A stretch of 64,000 nucleotides of DNA from CAADGY01 sp900696665. Lineage in GTDB: Bacteria > Acidobacteriota > Terriglobia > Bryobacterales > Bryobacteraceae. The notes under the pieces are model-generated. The model was not told where the DNA came from. It made no database searches and was given only the letters and a program-made list of their open reading frames with translations. Positions 18,027 through 26,412 of the stretch are shown here, in pieces (the stretch's first letter is position 1; each line of letters opens with the position of its first letter). A program made the translations under genes and the position numbers. The DNA lies in the NCBI GenBank assembly GCA_035063885.1, contig JAPSFM010000017.1, positions 9,224 to 73,223 of the forward strand. Direction: 5' to 3'.

Positions 18027-18761
18027 GTGCCCGCGGGGGCGTCGCTCGAAAATCTGTGCGTGGTGCTGGTTGCAACGCGTAACCCACTGAATATCGGGGC
18101 AGCGGCGCGTGCAATGAGTAATTTCGGGTGCTTCTCTTTGCGGCTGGTCAACCCCTACGAGGTCGCGTTCCGCGAAGCCCGGTCGGCGGTGGGAGCGCGC
18201 AATGTACTGGAACGGGCGACGGAGCACAAGACGCTGTCTGAGGCAATCGCCGGCTGCACCTTGGTTGTGGGCACAACGGCCCTCGGGCATCGCGAACTTC
18301 AGCATCCGTTGAAGCGCCTGGAATACGGCGGAAGACTCATCAAGAGGCACCTGGAGACCGGCCCCGTCGCTCTACTCTTCGGCTCGGAAAAATTCGGGCT
18401 GTCCAATGAGGAAATGAGCTACTGCCACTGGCTTATGCGTATACCGGCGCGGCGGGAGCACGAATCGATGAATCTCGGCCAGGCCGTCGCCGTCTCACTC
18501 TACGAGTTAGTTCGGGATTCGCGCGCCGTATCAAAAGCGCCGAAGCCGGTGACGCTCGCGAGTGCTGGCGAAATGGACCGCGTTACCGATGAGCTGATGA
18601 AATTACTCCAGGAGTCCGGGTACGTTCATGGGCGCACGGCGAGCTCCAGCACACAGAAGATTCGCAGATTAATACGAAGAATGGGACTTTCGGCCCGTGA
18701 TGCCGAAGTTTGGCTGGGCATGATCCGGCAGATTGCCTGGAAACTGCACACCCGCGAATAG
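18027..18761 (+). CDS. trmJ: SpoU/TrmJ-family RNA 2'-O-methyltransferase
   Basis: SPOUT-class methyltransferase, 244 residues, close in length to TrmJ (tRNA Cm/Um32). N-terminal VVLVATRNPLNIGAAARAMSNFG is motif 1 of the SpoU family; motif 2 is VALLFGSEKFGLSNEEM and motif 3 RIPARREHESMNLGQAVAVS, which together form the knotted SAM site. A C-terminal helical extension (about 175-244) is typical of TrmJ-type members. It starts 11 bases after korB (GTG at 18027) and may be co-transcribed. Target tRNA or rRNA position is not provable here. Confidence 0.85.
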   Translation: MPAGASLENLCVVLVATRNPLNIGAAARAMSNFGCFSLRLVNPYEVAFREARSAVGARNVLERATEHKTLSEAIAGCTLVVGTTALGHRELQHPLKRLEYGGRLIKRHLETGPVALLFGSEKFGLSNEEMSYCHWLMRIPARREHESMNLGQAVAVSLYELVRDSRAVSKAPKPVTLASAGEMDRVTDELMKLLQESGYVHGRTASSSTQKIRRLIRRMGLSARDAEVWLGMIRQIAWKLHTRE

Positions 18762-18771
18762 CAGGTTTCTC

Positions 18772-19734
18772 TTAGGCTTCGATAGTGTATGGCGGGTCGA
18801 AATCGGGAACACCGGCGTGACGGCCAGCCATCCAGCGCAGCACGTACACTGATCTCGGATCGGTTTTGCTTTTTGTCGTGCGGTTTTTCAATACCTCGAT
18901 GAGGGCGTGCGCAAGGGGATCTTTGTAGTAGTCGATATCGGCTTCCAGTAGAACGCAGTCCGTATCTTTGACCCTCAGCCGGTCGTTCTCATGGAACGTG
19001 AGCTGGACATTCGCTTCTCCAAATTGCACCTGTTTGTAGCTGCGCGTCGCTCCCGGATGAAACAGACCCGCGCCGGGTTCGGGCTGGAAGATCCCTTGCG
19101 TGGCGGCGCGCACTACCTGATCTACCATCGTTTCGTCCACCCACGCGTAGAACCGGTCTTGAGCGAATGCCCGCCTGGGATCGTTCCAGACGATCTGCCT
19201 GAAATAATCCAGTGGGGTTCCCGAAGGCAGCCGGATATCCCGAACGGCGGTGACAACGTTAAAAAAACAGGCGAGTGATGCGGCCTTGTTCTCCAGTGCG
19301 TCTTCGTATCTCTCCCGCGCCGCCGTATCGGTTTCCGCACCGGCGGCGAGCAGTGCCGAAAGAACCGGGTGAGTCGACTTCAGCCGTTGCCAGGTAGCAT
19401 TCCGGAAGTTGAAAGCACCGTTTTTCGGAATCATCATCAAGTCGAGGACACGCGGAATATTCGGCGCCACCTGCACTGGTGTGAAGCCTGCCTGGAAATA
19501 CCCCTTGATTGAGACCAAAACCGTGTAGTTGTCTCCAAAGTTGTTATAAAACGGGAGATTCTCGAATACCAGTGACCGTCCCTTGTGGAATCCACTATGG
19601 ATGTCATTCTGGTTGCCGTCGCGTATTCGGACCAGCACCTGGGCGTTCGTCCGGAGGGGCCGGCGTGTGCCGTCAAACAGGTTCAGTGTGATGGAAGCGC
19701 CACTCGTGGCCCGGGCGGGCGCGGGACTCGCCAT
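18772..19734 (-). CDS. Protein of unknown function
   Basis: I do not recognise a family. The protein is 320 residues from the ATG at 19734, which has GGGGGAG about 8 bases upstream. No signal peptide or transmembrane segment is seen. The N-terminal 90 residues look beta-rich (ITLNLFDGTRRPL, NAQVLVRIRDGN, NYTVLVSIKGYFQAGFTPV) and could be a transthyretin-like or other beta-sandwich domain. The middle is helical, and the C-terminal third is again beta-rich (KQVQFGEANVQLTFHEND, CVLLEADIDYY). It converges on the trmJ-like gene with a 10-base gap and has its own candidate promoter. Confidence 0.75.
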   Translation of the reverse strand: MASPAPARATSGASITLNLFDGTRRPLRTNAQVLVRIRDGNQNDIHSGFHKGRSLVFENLPFYNNFGDNYTVLVSIKGYFQAGFTPVQVAPNIPRVLDLMMIPKNGAFNFRNATWQRLKSTHPVLSALLAAGAETDTAARERYEDALENKAASLACFFNVVTAVRDIRLPSGTPLDYFRQIVWNDPRRAFAQDRFYAWVDETMVDQVVRAATQGIFQPEPGAGLFHPGATRSYKQVQFGEANVQLTFHENDRLRVKDTDCVLLEADIDYYKDPLAHALIEVLKNRTTKSKTDPRSVYVLRWMAGRHAGVPDFDPPYTIEA

Positions 19735-19767
19735 ATTCTTCTCCCCCTTTGACAACTGGATTGTCGA

Positions 19768-19796
19768 GAGATACCATAGCCCACCCGTCTTGTCAA
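19768..19796 (-). promoter_or_regulatory. Candidate sigma-70 promoter for the 18772-19734 gene
   Basis: On the minus strand a perfect TTGACA (19796-19791) is followed after 17 bases by TATCTC (19773-19768), a weak -10, about 34 bases before the ATG. Support comes mainly from the -35 and the spacing. Confidence 0.4.
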
Positions 19797-19908
19797 AAAT
19801 TCACCGGGCTGTTCCAGGATTTCGAGCCGGTTGCTATAAACGGTTCTTTTAGAATACGCCTTATGCGCAAAACATCGCTGTTCGCTGCAGCGATGGGACC
19901 CTCCTTCT

Positions 19909-20784
19909 TTAGCGGTGGCCGTAGTTCAATTCTCCCGCCTCGATCTTCACTCGCAGCCGGTTTTGCGGCGGCGGCAGCGGGCAGGTCGCGTAAGGAGTAA
20001 ATGCGCACGGCGGGTTGTACGCTTTGTTGAAGTCGAGCACCACGCGGCCGTTTTCTGGTGGTGCCGAATAGAGGAAACGGCCCGCCGGATAGGTCTGCTT
20101 ACCGCTGGTCAGATCCCGAAAGATAAAGAACAGTTCCCTGCCTTCCGCTACGGGCTCCAACCGGTGTGTCGTACCATCGAGCGCAAACTCCGCGTAGCCG
20201 GGCGACTGCTGTTCTTCGCTGGTCCCGAGTATGGTAGGGATCGAAATCACTTTCGGTTGCGCATAGGGCACAAACCTGGCAACAATCCGGTACTCACGCT
20301 TCACGGGATACCAATGGAGGCCGGTGAATTCTTTGCGGAACGTGCTGTTATTGTCCTTCACCCGGATGGCATACTTACCGCCCCGGTTCAGCAGGATGAG
20401 CGACAGAGGTCCTATCGTGAGAACGTCCGCCGGTCCAGGCACGTCTGCCTTCAGCGCGATATTGCCGGCCGGCTTGCCGTTCAAGGTCACCCCCACTCCG
20501 GGGACGGCCTCGAACCGCACTTTCCCGTTGCGCAACAGGAACGTGCCGGTGTGCCCGGGCGCGGAACCGGACGGAAGGGCGACCGTATTCTTCGGGCCGC
20601 TGCCGGCCGTGTTTGCACCCTCTTTCAGCCAGAACAGTCCCGTTACCGTCAGCCAACCTCCATCGGCTTTGAGCGTGGCTTCCCGCCGTGCTCGCCATCG
20701 TGTGATCTCCCGCCCGTAACTGGCGGCAGGTTCACGCTGCGTGAGCGCCATTGAGAAAAGCAGCAAGTAGACGAGGGCCGGCAC
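19909..20784 (-). CDS. Exported DUF1684-family protein
   Basis: DUF1684 protein, 291 residues, with a probable signal sequence at the N-terminus (PALVYLLLFSMALTQ). Family features visible are WLTVTGLFWLKEGANTAGS, the YPAGRFLY stretch and the highly conserved C-terminal block FNKAYNPPCAFTPYATCPLP followed by NRLRVKIEAGE. The fold is thought to be beta-rich; no biochemical function is established for the family that I can name. It is divergent from a secreted Gfo/Idh/MocA oxidoreductase, 66 bases away. The pair could share control, but no operator is visible. Confidence 0.85.
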   Translation of the reverse strand: MPALVYLLLFSMALTQREPAASYGREITRWRARREATLKADGGWLTVTGLFWLKEGANTAGSGPKNTVALPSGSAPGHTGTFLLRNGKVRFEAVPGVGVTLNGKPAGNIALKADVPGPADVLTIGPLSLILLNRGGKYAIRVKDNNSTFRKEFTGLHWYPVKREYRIVARFVPYAQPKVISIPTILGTSEEQQSPGYAEFALDGTTHRLEPVAEGRELFFIFRDLTSGKQTYPAGRFLYSAPPENGRVVLDFNKAYNPPCAFTPYATCPLPPPQNRLRVKIEAGELNYGHR

Positions 20785-20850
20785 TGAATCTATTATGAGG
20801 TCCCCAATCAGGCGCGTGCATTTGCTGTAAAATTTGAGCCGGAGATGTAA

Positions 20851-22032
20851 ATGTCCGAAAACAACCGACGCAGTTTTCTGGGATCTTCCGCCACCGCCGC
20901 GGGTGTCCTGATTCTGAAGCCTGAAACCGTGTTTGGAACGCAGGCGAATTCCGCACTCGAAGTTGGCATCATCGGGTGCGGGGGACGCGGCAATTTTATC
21001 GGCGGTTTCTTTGTCGAGTACACCGGCGCCCGTATTTCGGCCCTTGCCGATCCCTTCCAGGATCGAATGGAGGCTGCACGAGAGAAACTGCGGGCAAGCG
21101 GCGCCCGCCTATTTCCGGGCTTGAACGGGTACAAGGAGTTGATCGCATCCAATGTGGATGCGGTCGCGGTGATGAGCCCTCCATACTTCCATCCGGAGCA
21201 GGTGGCGGCAGCGGTCGCCGCGGGTAAGCACGTGTTTCTGGCGAAGCCTGTGGCTGTCGATGTGCCCGGTTGCCGCAGTATTCTTGCGAGCGGCGAAAAA
21301 GCAAAAGGCAAGTTGAGTTTCGTCGTCGATTTCCAGACTCGCGTCCAGCCGGTATTCAAGGAAGCGGCCAGCCGCGTGCACCGCGGCGACATCGGAACGC
21401 CGGTATTAGGCCACGTTTACTATCACGCAGGCCGGCTCAGGCCAAAGACCGAACCCGGTATGTCCGCCGCGCAGGCGCGACTGAGCAACTGGGTATTCGA
21501 CAAGGTTCTCTCAGGCGACATTATCGTGGAGCAGAACATACACGTCCTGGATGCCGGAAACTGGTATCTCAAGTCGCACCCGGTGAAAGCGTCGGGGACC
21601 GGCGGGCGCAAAGCGAGGGTGGACGTCGGCGACTGCTGGGACCACTTCCTGGTGAACTTCTGGTATCCGAACGGCGTCAAGGTCGACTTCAGTTCCGCCC
21701 AGTTCACCAAAGGTTACAACGATCTCTGTATTCGCATCTATGGTTCGGGAGGCACGGCCGATACCCACTATAACGGCACGGTCCGTATCACGGGAGACAA
21801 GCCATGGGATGGCGTGGAGAAGGACGACACTTTCCGGCAGGGCGCGATCACGAACGTACGGGACTTCGCCGCCAGCATACGCAGCGGGAACTACCTGAAC
21901 AACGCCCAGGATAGCGTGGAAAGCAATCTAACGGCGATCCTCGGGCGCATGGCCGCCTACCGCGAATCCGCCGTAACGTGGGACGAGATGATGCGGGCGA
22001 ACGAGAGACTGGAAGCGAACCTGAAGTTGTGA
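20851..22032 (+). CDS. Tat-exported Gfo/Idh/MocA-family oxidoreductase with altered EKP motif
   Basis: NAD(P)-dependent sugar-type oxidoreductase of 393 residues. The N-terminus has a Tat-like signal (NRRSFLGSSATAAGVLIL). The Rossmann motif VGIIGCGGRGNFIGG starts near residue 36. The usual catalytic EKP motif is AKP here (HVFLAKPVAVDVPG), keeping the lysine but losing the glutamate. The C-terminal beta-sheet domain includes SGDIIVEQNIHVLDAGNWYL, carrying the active-site histidine region. GGAG precedes the ATG by about 6 bases. It is one of three such oxidoreductases in the window; substrate unknown, probably a sugar or cyclitol. Confidence 0.88.
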   Translation: MSENNRRSFLGSSATAAGVLILKPETVFGTQANSALEVGIIGCGGRGNFIGGFFVEYTGARISALADPFQDRMEAAREKLRASGARLFPGLNGYKELIASNVDAVAVMSPPYFHPEQVAAAVAAGKHVFLAKPVAVDVPGCRSILASGEKAKGKLSFVVDFQTRVQPVFKEAASRVHRGDIGTPVLGHVYYHAGRLRPKTEPGMSAAQARLSNWVFDKVLSGDIIVEQNIHVLDAGNWYLKSHPVKASGTGGRKARVDVGDCWDHFLVNFWYPNGVKVDFSSAQFTKGYNDLCIRIYGSGGTADTHYNGTVRITGDKPWDGVEKDDTFRQGAITNVRDFAASIRSGNYLNNAQDSVESNLTAILGRMAAYRESAVTWDEMMRANERLEANLKL

Positions 22033-22037
22033 GGCAC

Positions 22038-23216
22038 TCAGTCCGGAAGGACCTCGAGTCTCTCCGGATCGAACCTGAGTTTCCGCTTTGTCAAATACGA
22101 CTCCACGGCCAGTAGCGGCGGGATGACGGAGATCGCTGCGATCGCCGCATCGGCCGCAGGCAGTTTGCGGGACTTGCAGCAATCGAGGAAGTTGCGGACA
22201 TGGTCTGCGGTGATGTCGCCGGGGATCTCCCGCACGACCGGCTGCACCCCCTTTCCTGCCGGTGTGAACTCGTACCGGTTACGGTTCACGAAGAGCCTCC
22301 CCTGATCGCCATGGAAAGTGATCCCGTATTCACCCCGGTAAACATTCGATTGAAAGAGCACGCTGAAGCCGTCGTATTCAAACAGCGCGTTGCAGGTGTC
22401 CGGAGCCGTGCGCCCATCGTTGAAGTCGTAGTAGATACCCCCGGCGAAGACGGCTGAACGCGGTGCGCGCTCGCCCATGTACATATGCACGGTGTCCAGC
22501 CAATGATGGCCGAAATCGGTTATCTTGCCGCCATTGAAATCGAGATAGGCGCGGAAATTGAAATACTGGCCCGGTACCCAGTCCCGGTATCGGACGGGGC
22601 CCAGGAACCGGATCCAATCGAGATTCGAAGGCTTCTCCACGGGTTCCTTGGGCAGCGGGCGCGGCACGCCTCCGTGCCATATGGCGTCGATTTGGGTGAT
22701 CCGGCCCAGCGCCCCGGAACGGATGAACTTTTCGAGAGCTTCGATGTAAATGAGCCCGGACCGCTGTTGCAGCCCGATCTGGCAGATACGGTTATTGGCC
22801 CGAGCCGCACGCACCATCAGCGGAGCCTCTTCCCGCAAGCGGCACATCGGCTTCTCCACGTATACATCCTTGCCGGCGGTCATGGCATCGATCGAATGGT
22901 CTTTATGCCAGTGATCCGGCGACCCGATGAGCACCGCATCCACTTCCTTGAGGCGAAGGAGTTCACGATGATCGATGAAGGTCTTCGCGCCCGGAGCCCT
23001 GCCGAGTGCCTGTTCGATGCGCTTGCCGTATACGTCGCAGATGGCGCGCACCTCCACGCCGGGATTTTTCTGAAACAGCGTCATGACATACGTGCCGCGG
23101 CTGCCGGTCCCGATCACTCCGAGCCCGATCCGATCGTTGGCCCCGCGAATCCGCGAATAAGAGAATGCCGTCAGTCCGGCCGTCCGGGCCGCATCGCGCC
23201 GTGTCATGATACTCAT
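22038..23216 (-). CDS. Gfo/Idh/MocA-family oxidoreductase (secreted type)
   Basis: Sugar-type NAD(P)-dependent oxidoreductase of about 392 residues. The N-terminus (TRRDAARTAGLTAFSYS) is a degenerate Tat-like signal. Rossmann motif IGLGVIGTGSRGTYVM, then the canonical EKP motif (DVYVEKPMCRL) and the C-terminal catalytic histidines in DFGHHWLDTVHMYMG. The start is uncertain: ATG at 23237, 23216 or 23207. It converges with the preceding oxidoreductase gene (5-base gap) but differs from it in sequence, so this is not a recent tandem duplication. Substrate unknown. Confidence 0.87.
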   Translation of the reverse strand: MSIMTRRDAARTAGLTAFSYSRIRGANDRIGLGVIGTGSRGTYVMTLFQKNPGVEVRAICDVYGKRIEQALGRAPGAKTFIDHRELLRLKEVDAVLIGSPDHWHKDHSIDAMTAGKDVYVEKPMCRLREEAPLMVRAARANNRICQIGLQQRSGLIYIEALEKFIRSGALGRITQIDAIWHGGVPRPLPKEPVEKPSNLDWIRFLGPVRYRDWVPGQYFNFRAYLDFNGGKITDFGHHWLDTVHMYMGERAPRSAVFAGGIYYDFNDGRTAPDTCNALFEYDGFSVLFQSNVYRGEYGITFHGDQGRLFVNRNRYEFTPAGKGVQPVVREIPGDITADHVRNFLDCCKSRKLPAADAAIAAISVIPPLLAVESYLTKRKLRFDPERLEVLPD

Positions 23217-23289
23217 CTTCTCACCGTGGAGGAGCATTGTTCACAAAGTCCTGTCTTGACAACGCCTTAGGTCATGCCTGAAATCCTTC

Positions 23290-23319
23290 TTGAGTCCGTG
23301 TTCCCGAGTGTAATATCAT
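23290..23319 (+). promoter_or_regulatory. Candidate promoter for the aminotransferase-pckA operon
   Basis: TTGAGT (23290) and TATCAT (23314) are separated by 18 bases, about 135 bases before the aminotransferase ATG, in the 239-base gap between divergent genes. Another TTGACA at 23256 lacks a good -10. A 12-base palindrome GGCGCCGGCGCC lies downstream at 23387-23398, within the presumed leader. Confidence 0.35.
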
Positions 23320-23455
23320 TCCAGAAAGGTAATCTTTCAGATCCGTAAGTCTGCTTTGCAAGCGGAGACTACCTTCCGTTGTAGGCGGCGCCGGCGCCTT
23401 GTACTGGCGATAGTTGTATCCGAACTTGGAGACGTAGGAAGGAAGTATCAACCGA

Positions 23456-24673
23456 ATGAGCATCAGCCAGCTAGCCCGGTCGATCAGCGAATCGCCTACC
23501 CTGAAGCTGAACGAGACCGCAGCGCTTCTCAGGGACAAAGGTGAGCCAGTCATACATCTCGGCGGTGGAGAGCCGAAGAGTAAAACTCCTATCGACGCAA
23601 TTATAAGCTGTTCCTCTCTGCTGAATACGGGAGAAGTCAAATACACACCGGCGGACGGTATCCCAGCTCTCAAGAAAGCCGTCATCCATTACACGGAAGA
23701 ACACTACGATAAGCGTGTCGCACCGGAAAACGTAATTGTTTCCAGCGGAGCCAAGCAGGCGATCATGGTGGCGCTCTATGCCATCCTCGATCCGAAGGAC
23801 GAGGTCGTGTTCCCCGCGCCCTATTGGGTGAGCTACCCCGAAATGGTGAAACTCGCCGGTGGCGTGCCAGTCCCCGTGTGCGCCAGGGACGGTACCTTTT
23901 TCCCGAGCATCGGGGACATTACGGAAGTTCTCAGCCCCTACACCAAGGCCATCATTCTGAATAGTCCGAACAACCCCAGCGGCGTCATGTATTCGAAGGA
24001 ATTCATTGCCGAGGTTGTCGCCCTGTGCGAATCGCGCAACATCTACCTGATCATGGACGACACCTACAACCGGCTGATTTTCGACGGCAGGACGCCCGTG
24101 AACTGCTACGCGTTTACGGAGAAGGATGTCGAGACGTCGAAACTGATCGTCATCAATTGCGTTTCCAAGATGTACGCCATGACCGGATTCCGCATTGGAT
24201 GGGCCATCGCTCCGCGGGAGTTGATCCGCGCGATGACTAATATTCAATCTCAACAGACCTCCGGACCCGCCGCGCCTTCTCAATGGGCTGCCGTCGGAGC
24301 GCTGAACGGAGTACAGGCGTCCATCGAAGCATTGCGGCTCACCCTCCAAAATAACCGCAATGTCATGGTCGAGCGGCTAAGCGCCATCGACGGCGTCAGC
24401 ATCGTCAAGCCGGACGGCACGTTCTACTGCTTCCCAGATTTCAGCGCATATGAAAAGAATTCGCAAAAGCTGTCGCAGTTTTTGCTCGAAAAAGTTCGTG
24501 TTGTAACTGTGCCGGGGAAAGAGTTCGGGATGGAGGGTCACCTCCGCCTGAGCTTCTGCGGAACAATCAAAGAAATTCGCGAAGGTATCGAGCGTATTCA
24601 ATGGGCGCTCGACTCGAACTCGGCTAACGAACTGTACCTGGGCAACCGCAAGCTTGTGAGGGATTGGGTATGA
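23456..24673 (+). CDS. PLP-dependent aspartate-type aminotransferase (class I)
   Basis: Fold-type I aminotransferase, 405 residues, probably converting aspartate and 2-oxoglutarate to oxaloacetate and glutamate. Visible elements are GGGEPKSKTP, YTPADGIPALKKAV, the PLP-phosphate contact SSGAKQAIMVALYAI, the NSPNNPSGVMYS loop, MDDTYNRLIF and the PLP lysine in NCVSKMYAMTGFRIGW. The ATG at 23456 has AGGAAGGAAG about 11 bases upstream. The stop overlaps the pckA ATG (ATGA), a strong hint that oxaloacetate from this enzyme feeds PEP carboxykinase. Other amino-acid specificities are possible. Confidence 0.88.
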   Translation: MSISQLARSISESPTLKLNETAALLRDKGEPVIHLGGGEPKSKTPIDAIISCSSLLNTGEVKYTPADGIPALKKAVIHYTEEHYDKRVAPENVIVSSGAKQAIMVALYAILDPKDEVVFPAPYWVSYPEMVKLAGGVPVPVCARDGTFFPSIGDITEVLSPYTKAIILNSPNNPSGVMYSKEFIAEVVALCESRNIYLIMDDTYNRLIFDGRTPVNCYAFTEKDVETSKLIVINCVSKMYAMTGFRIGWAIAPRELIRAMTNIQSQQTSGPAAPSQWAAVGALNGVQASIEALRLTLQNNRNVMVERLSAIDGVSIVKPDGTFYCFPDFSAYEKNSQKLSQFLLEKVRVVTVPGKEFGMEGHLRLSFCGTIKEIREGIERIQWALDSNSANELYLGNRKLVRDWV

Positions 24674-26334
24674 GCTGGTATATGAGCGTTCCGACACCCG
24701 CCTCCAAGGAAGCCGGACTCGCGGCCAGTGCTTACGGACTCGAGAACCACGGTCTTACACACCTGCATAACACCTACTGGAACCTGCCGACGGCGTCCCT
24801 TTATGAAGAGATCACCTTTCGTGGCGAGGGGCGGGTCGCGCACCTTGGACCGATGGTTGTAAACACCGGCAAGCACACGGCGCGGGCGGCCGCCGACAAG
24901 TTTATCGTGCGGGAGCAGACGACGGAAGAGAAGGTGTGGTGGGGAGAATACAATCGCCCGTTCAGTCCGCAGAACTTTAATGCGCTCCAGGTGCGTCTGC
25001 AGGGTTACTTACAAGGCCGCGACGTCTTCGTGCAGGATTGTTTCGCCGGAGCAGACCCTGAATATCGCATACCCATCCGCATTATCACGGAGCTTGCCTG
25101 GCACAGCCTGTTTGTGCGAAACATGTTTATCAAGACGCGCAGCCTGGACGCGGCAAAAAAGCATGTCCCCGAGTTCACGGTTATATGCGTGCCTTCTTTC
25201 CGCGCTTCGCCGCTCGTGGACGGCACACGCACCGATACGTTTATCATCGGAAATTTTGCCCAGCGGACTGCCATTATCGGCGGCTCCAGTTATGGCGGCG
25301 AGATCAAGAAGACTATCTTTACCGTGCTGAATTACCTGCTGCCTTTGCAGGGGGTGCTTTCCATGCACTGCTCCGCGAACGTTGGGCCGGACGGCGACTC
25401 GGCGCTGTTCTTCGGGTTGTCGGGAACGGGAAAGACTACGTTATCCGCCGATCAGGACCGGAATCTGATCGGCGACGACGAGCACGGCTGGAGCGATAAC
25501 GGAATTTTCAACTTCGAAGACGGCTGTTACGCGAAGGTGATCCGGCTCTCGCGGCAGGCGGAGCCGCAAATCTACGAATGCACGCGCAGGTTCGGCACTC
25601 TCCTTGAAAATGTTCCCATGGATCCGCGGACCCGCCGGCTTGATCTAAACGACGACAAGATCACCGAAAACACGCGCGCCGCATACCCACTGGATTACAT
25701 CGGGAACTCGCTGCCGGAGAAGATGGCCGGCCACCCGAAGAACATCATTCTTCTGACCTGTGACGCCTCCGGGGTGATGCCGCCCATCGCCAGGCTCACT
25801 CCCGAACAGGCCATCTACCATTTCATATCCGGGTATACAAGTAAGATCGCGGGGACCGAGATAGGATTGGGTACTGAACCTGAGATTACGTTCAGCACGT
25901 GCTTCGGAGCGCCGTTTATGGTTCACCGCCCGGAAGTCTACGCACAACTTCTGCATGCGAGAATCCTGAAGCACAACGTCAGTTGCTGGCTGGTTAATAC
26001 AGGATGGACCGGCGGTCCGTTTGGCGTAGGTAAGCGCATCAGCATTCAACACACCCGGATGTTATTGAACGACGCGCTCAGCGGCGAGCTTCACGATGCC
26101 GAGTACAGGCGGGACCCGCTTTTTGGATTCGAAGTTCCCAAGACGTGCGAAGGCGTTCCGGCCAGTATCCTGGACCCGGCTCACGTCTGGCCCAGCCGCG
26201 AGGAATATTTGCGGAAGTACGACGCGCTGGCCGCCCGATTCATTGAAAACTTCAAGCTGTTTTCGAACGGAAACACACGGCACCTGATAGAGGCTGGGCC
26301 CAAACGCCTCACCTCCCTGGAGACCGCAACGTAA
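24670..26334 (+). CDS. pckA: Phosphoenolpyruvate carboxykinase (ATP)
   Basis: Gluconeogenic enzyme converting oxaloacetate and ATP to phosphoenolpyruvate, CO2 and ADP. It is 554 residues from the ATG at 24670, which overlaps the upstream stop; the TTG at 24664 is rejected. Diagnostic motifs are RIITELAWHSLFVRNMF, the kinase loop GLSGTGKTTLSAD (Walker A type), DDEHGWSDNGIFNFEDGCYA (metal and substrate binding) and NTGWTGGPFGVGKRI. The length fits the ATP-dependent, not the GTP-dependent, family. Coupled to the upstream aminotransferase, it forms an aspartate-to-PEP route. Confidence 0.95.
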   Translation: MSWYMSVPTPASKEAGLAASAYGLENHGLTHLHNTYWNLPTASLYEEITFRGEGRVAHLGPMVVNTGKHTARAAADKFIVREQTTEEKVWWGEYNRPFSPQNFNALQVRLQGYLQGRDVFVQDCFAGADPEYRIPIRIITELAWHSLFVRNMFIKTRSLDAAKKHVPEFTVICVPSFRASPLVDGTRTDTFIIGNFAQRTAIIGGSSYGGEIKKTIFTVLNYLLPLQGVLSMHCSANVGPDGDSALFFGLSGTGKTTLSADQDRNLIGDDEHGWSDNGIFNFEDGCYAKVIRLSRQAEPQIYECTRRFGTLLENVPMDPRTRRLDLNDDKITENTRAAYPLDYIGNSLPEKMAGHPKNIILLTCDASGVMPPIARLTPEQAIYHFISGYTSKIAGTEIGLGTEPEITFSTCFGAPFMVHRPEVYAQLLHARILKHNVSCWLVNTGWTGGPFGVGKRISIQHTRMLLNDALSGELHDAEYRRDPLFGFEVPKTCEGVPASILDPAHVWPSREEYLRKYDALAARFIENFKLFSNGNTRHLIEAGPKRLTSLETAT

Positions 26335-26412
26335 AATCGGGAGCCTGGTTGAGTTTCTCATAGAGCTTGCGGCGGTCCTTCTGATCGTCCGTCACGTCCT
26401 GGGCCGGCGCGT

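Noticed and set aside
23256..23284. TTGACA at 23256 as promoter for the aminotransferase
   Set aside because: The matching -10 (TGAAAT) is poor; the 23290-23319 pair is better.
26309..26395. Possible small ORF starting GTG at 26395 on the minus strand, downstream of the ThiF-like gene
   Set aside because: No ribosome-binding sequence, and it overlaps the 3' end of pckA on the other strand; the frame looks like a shadow.
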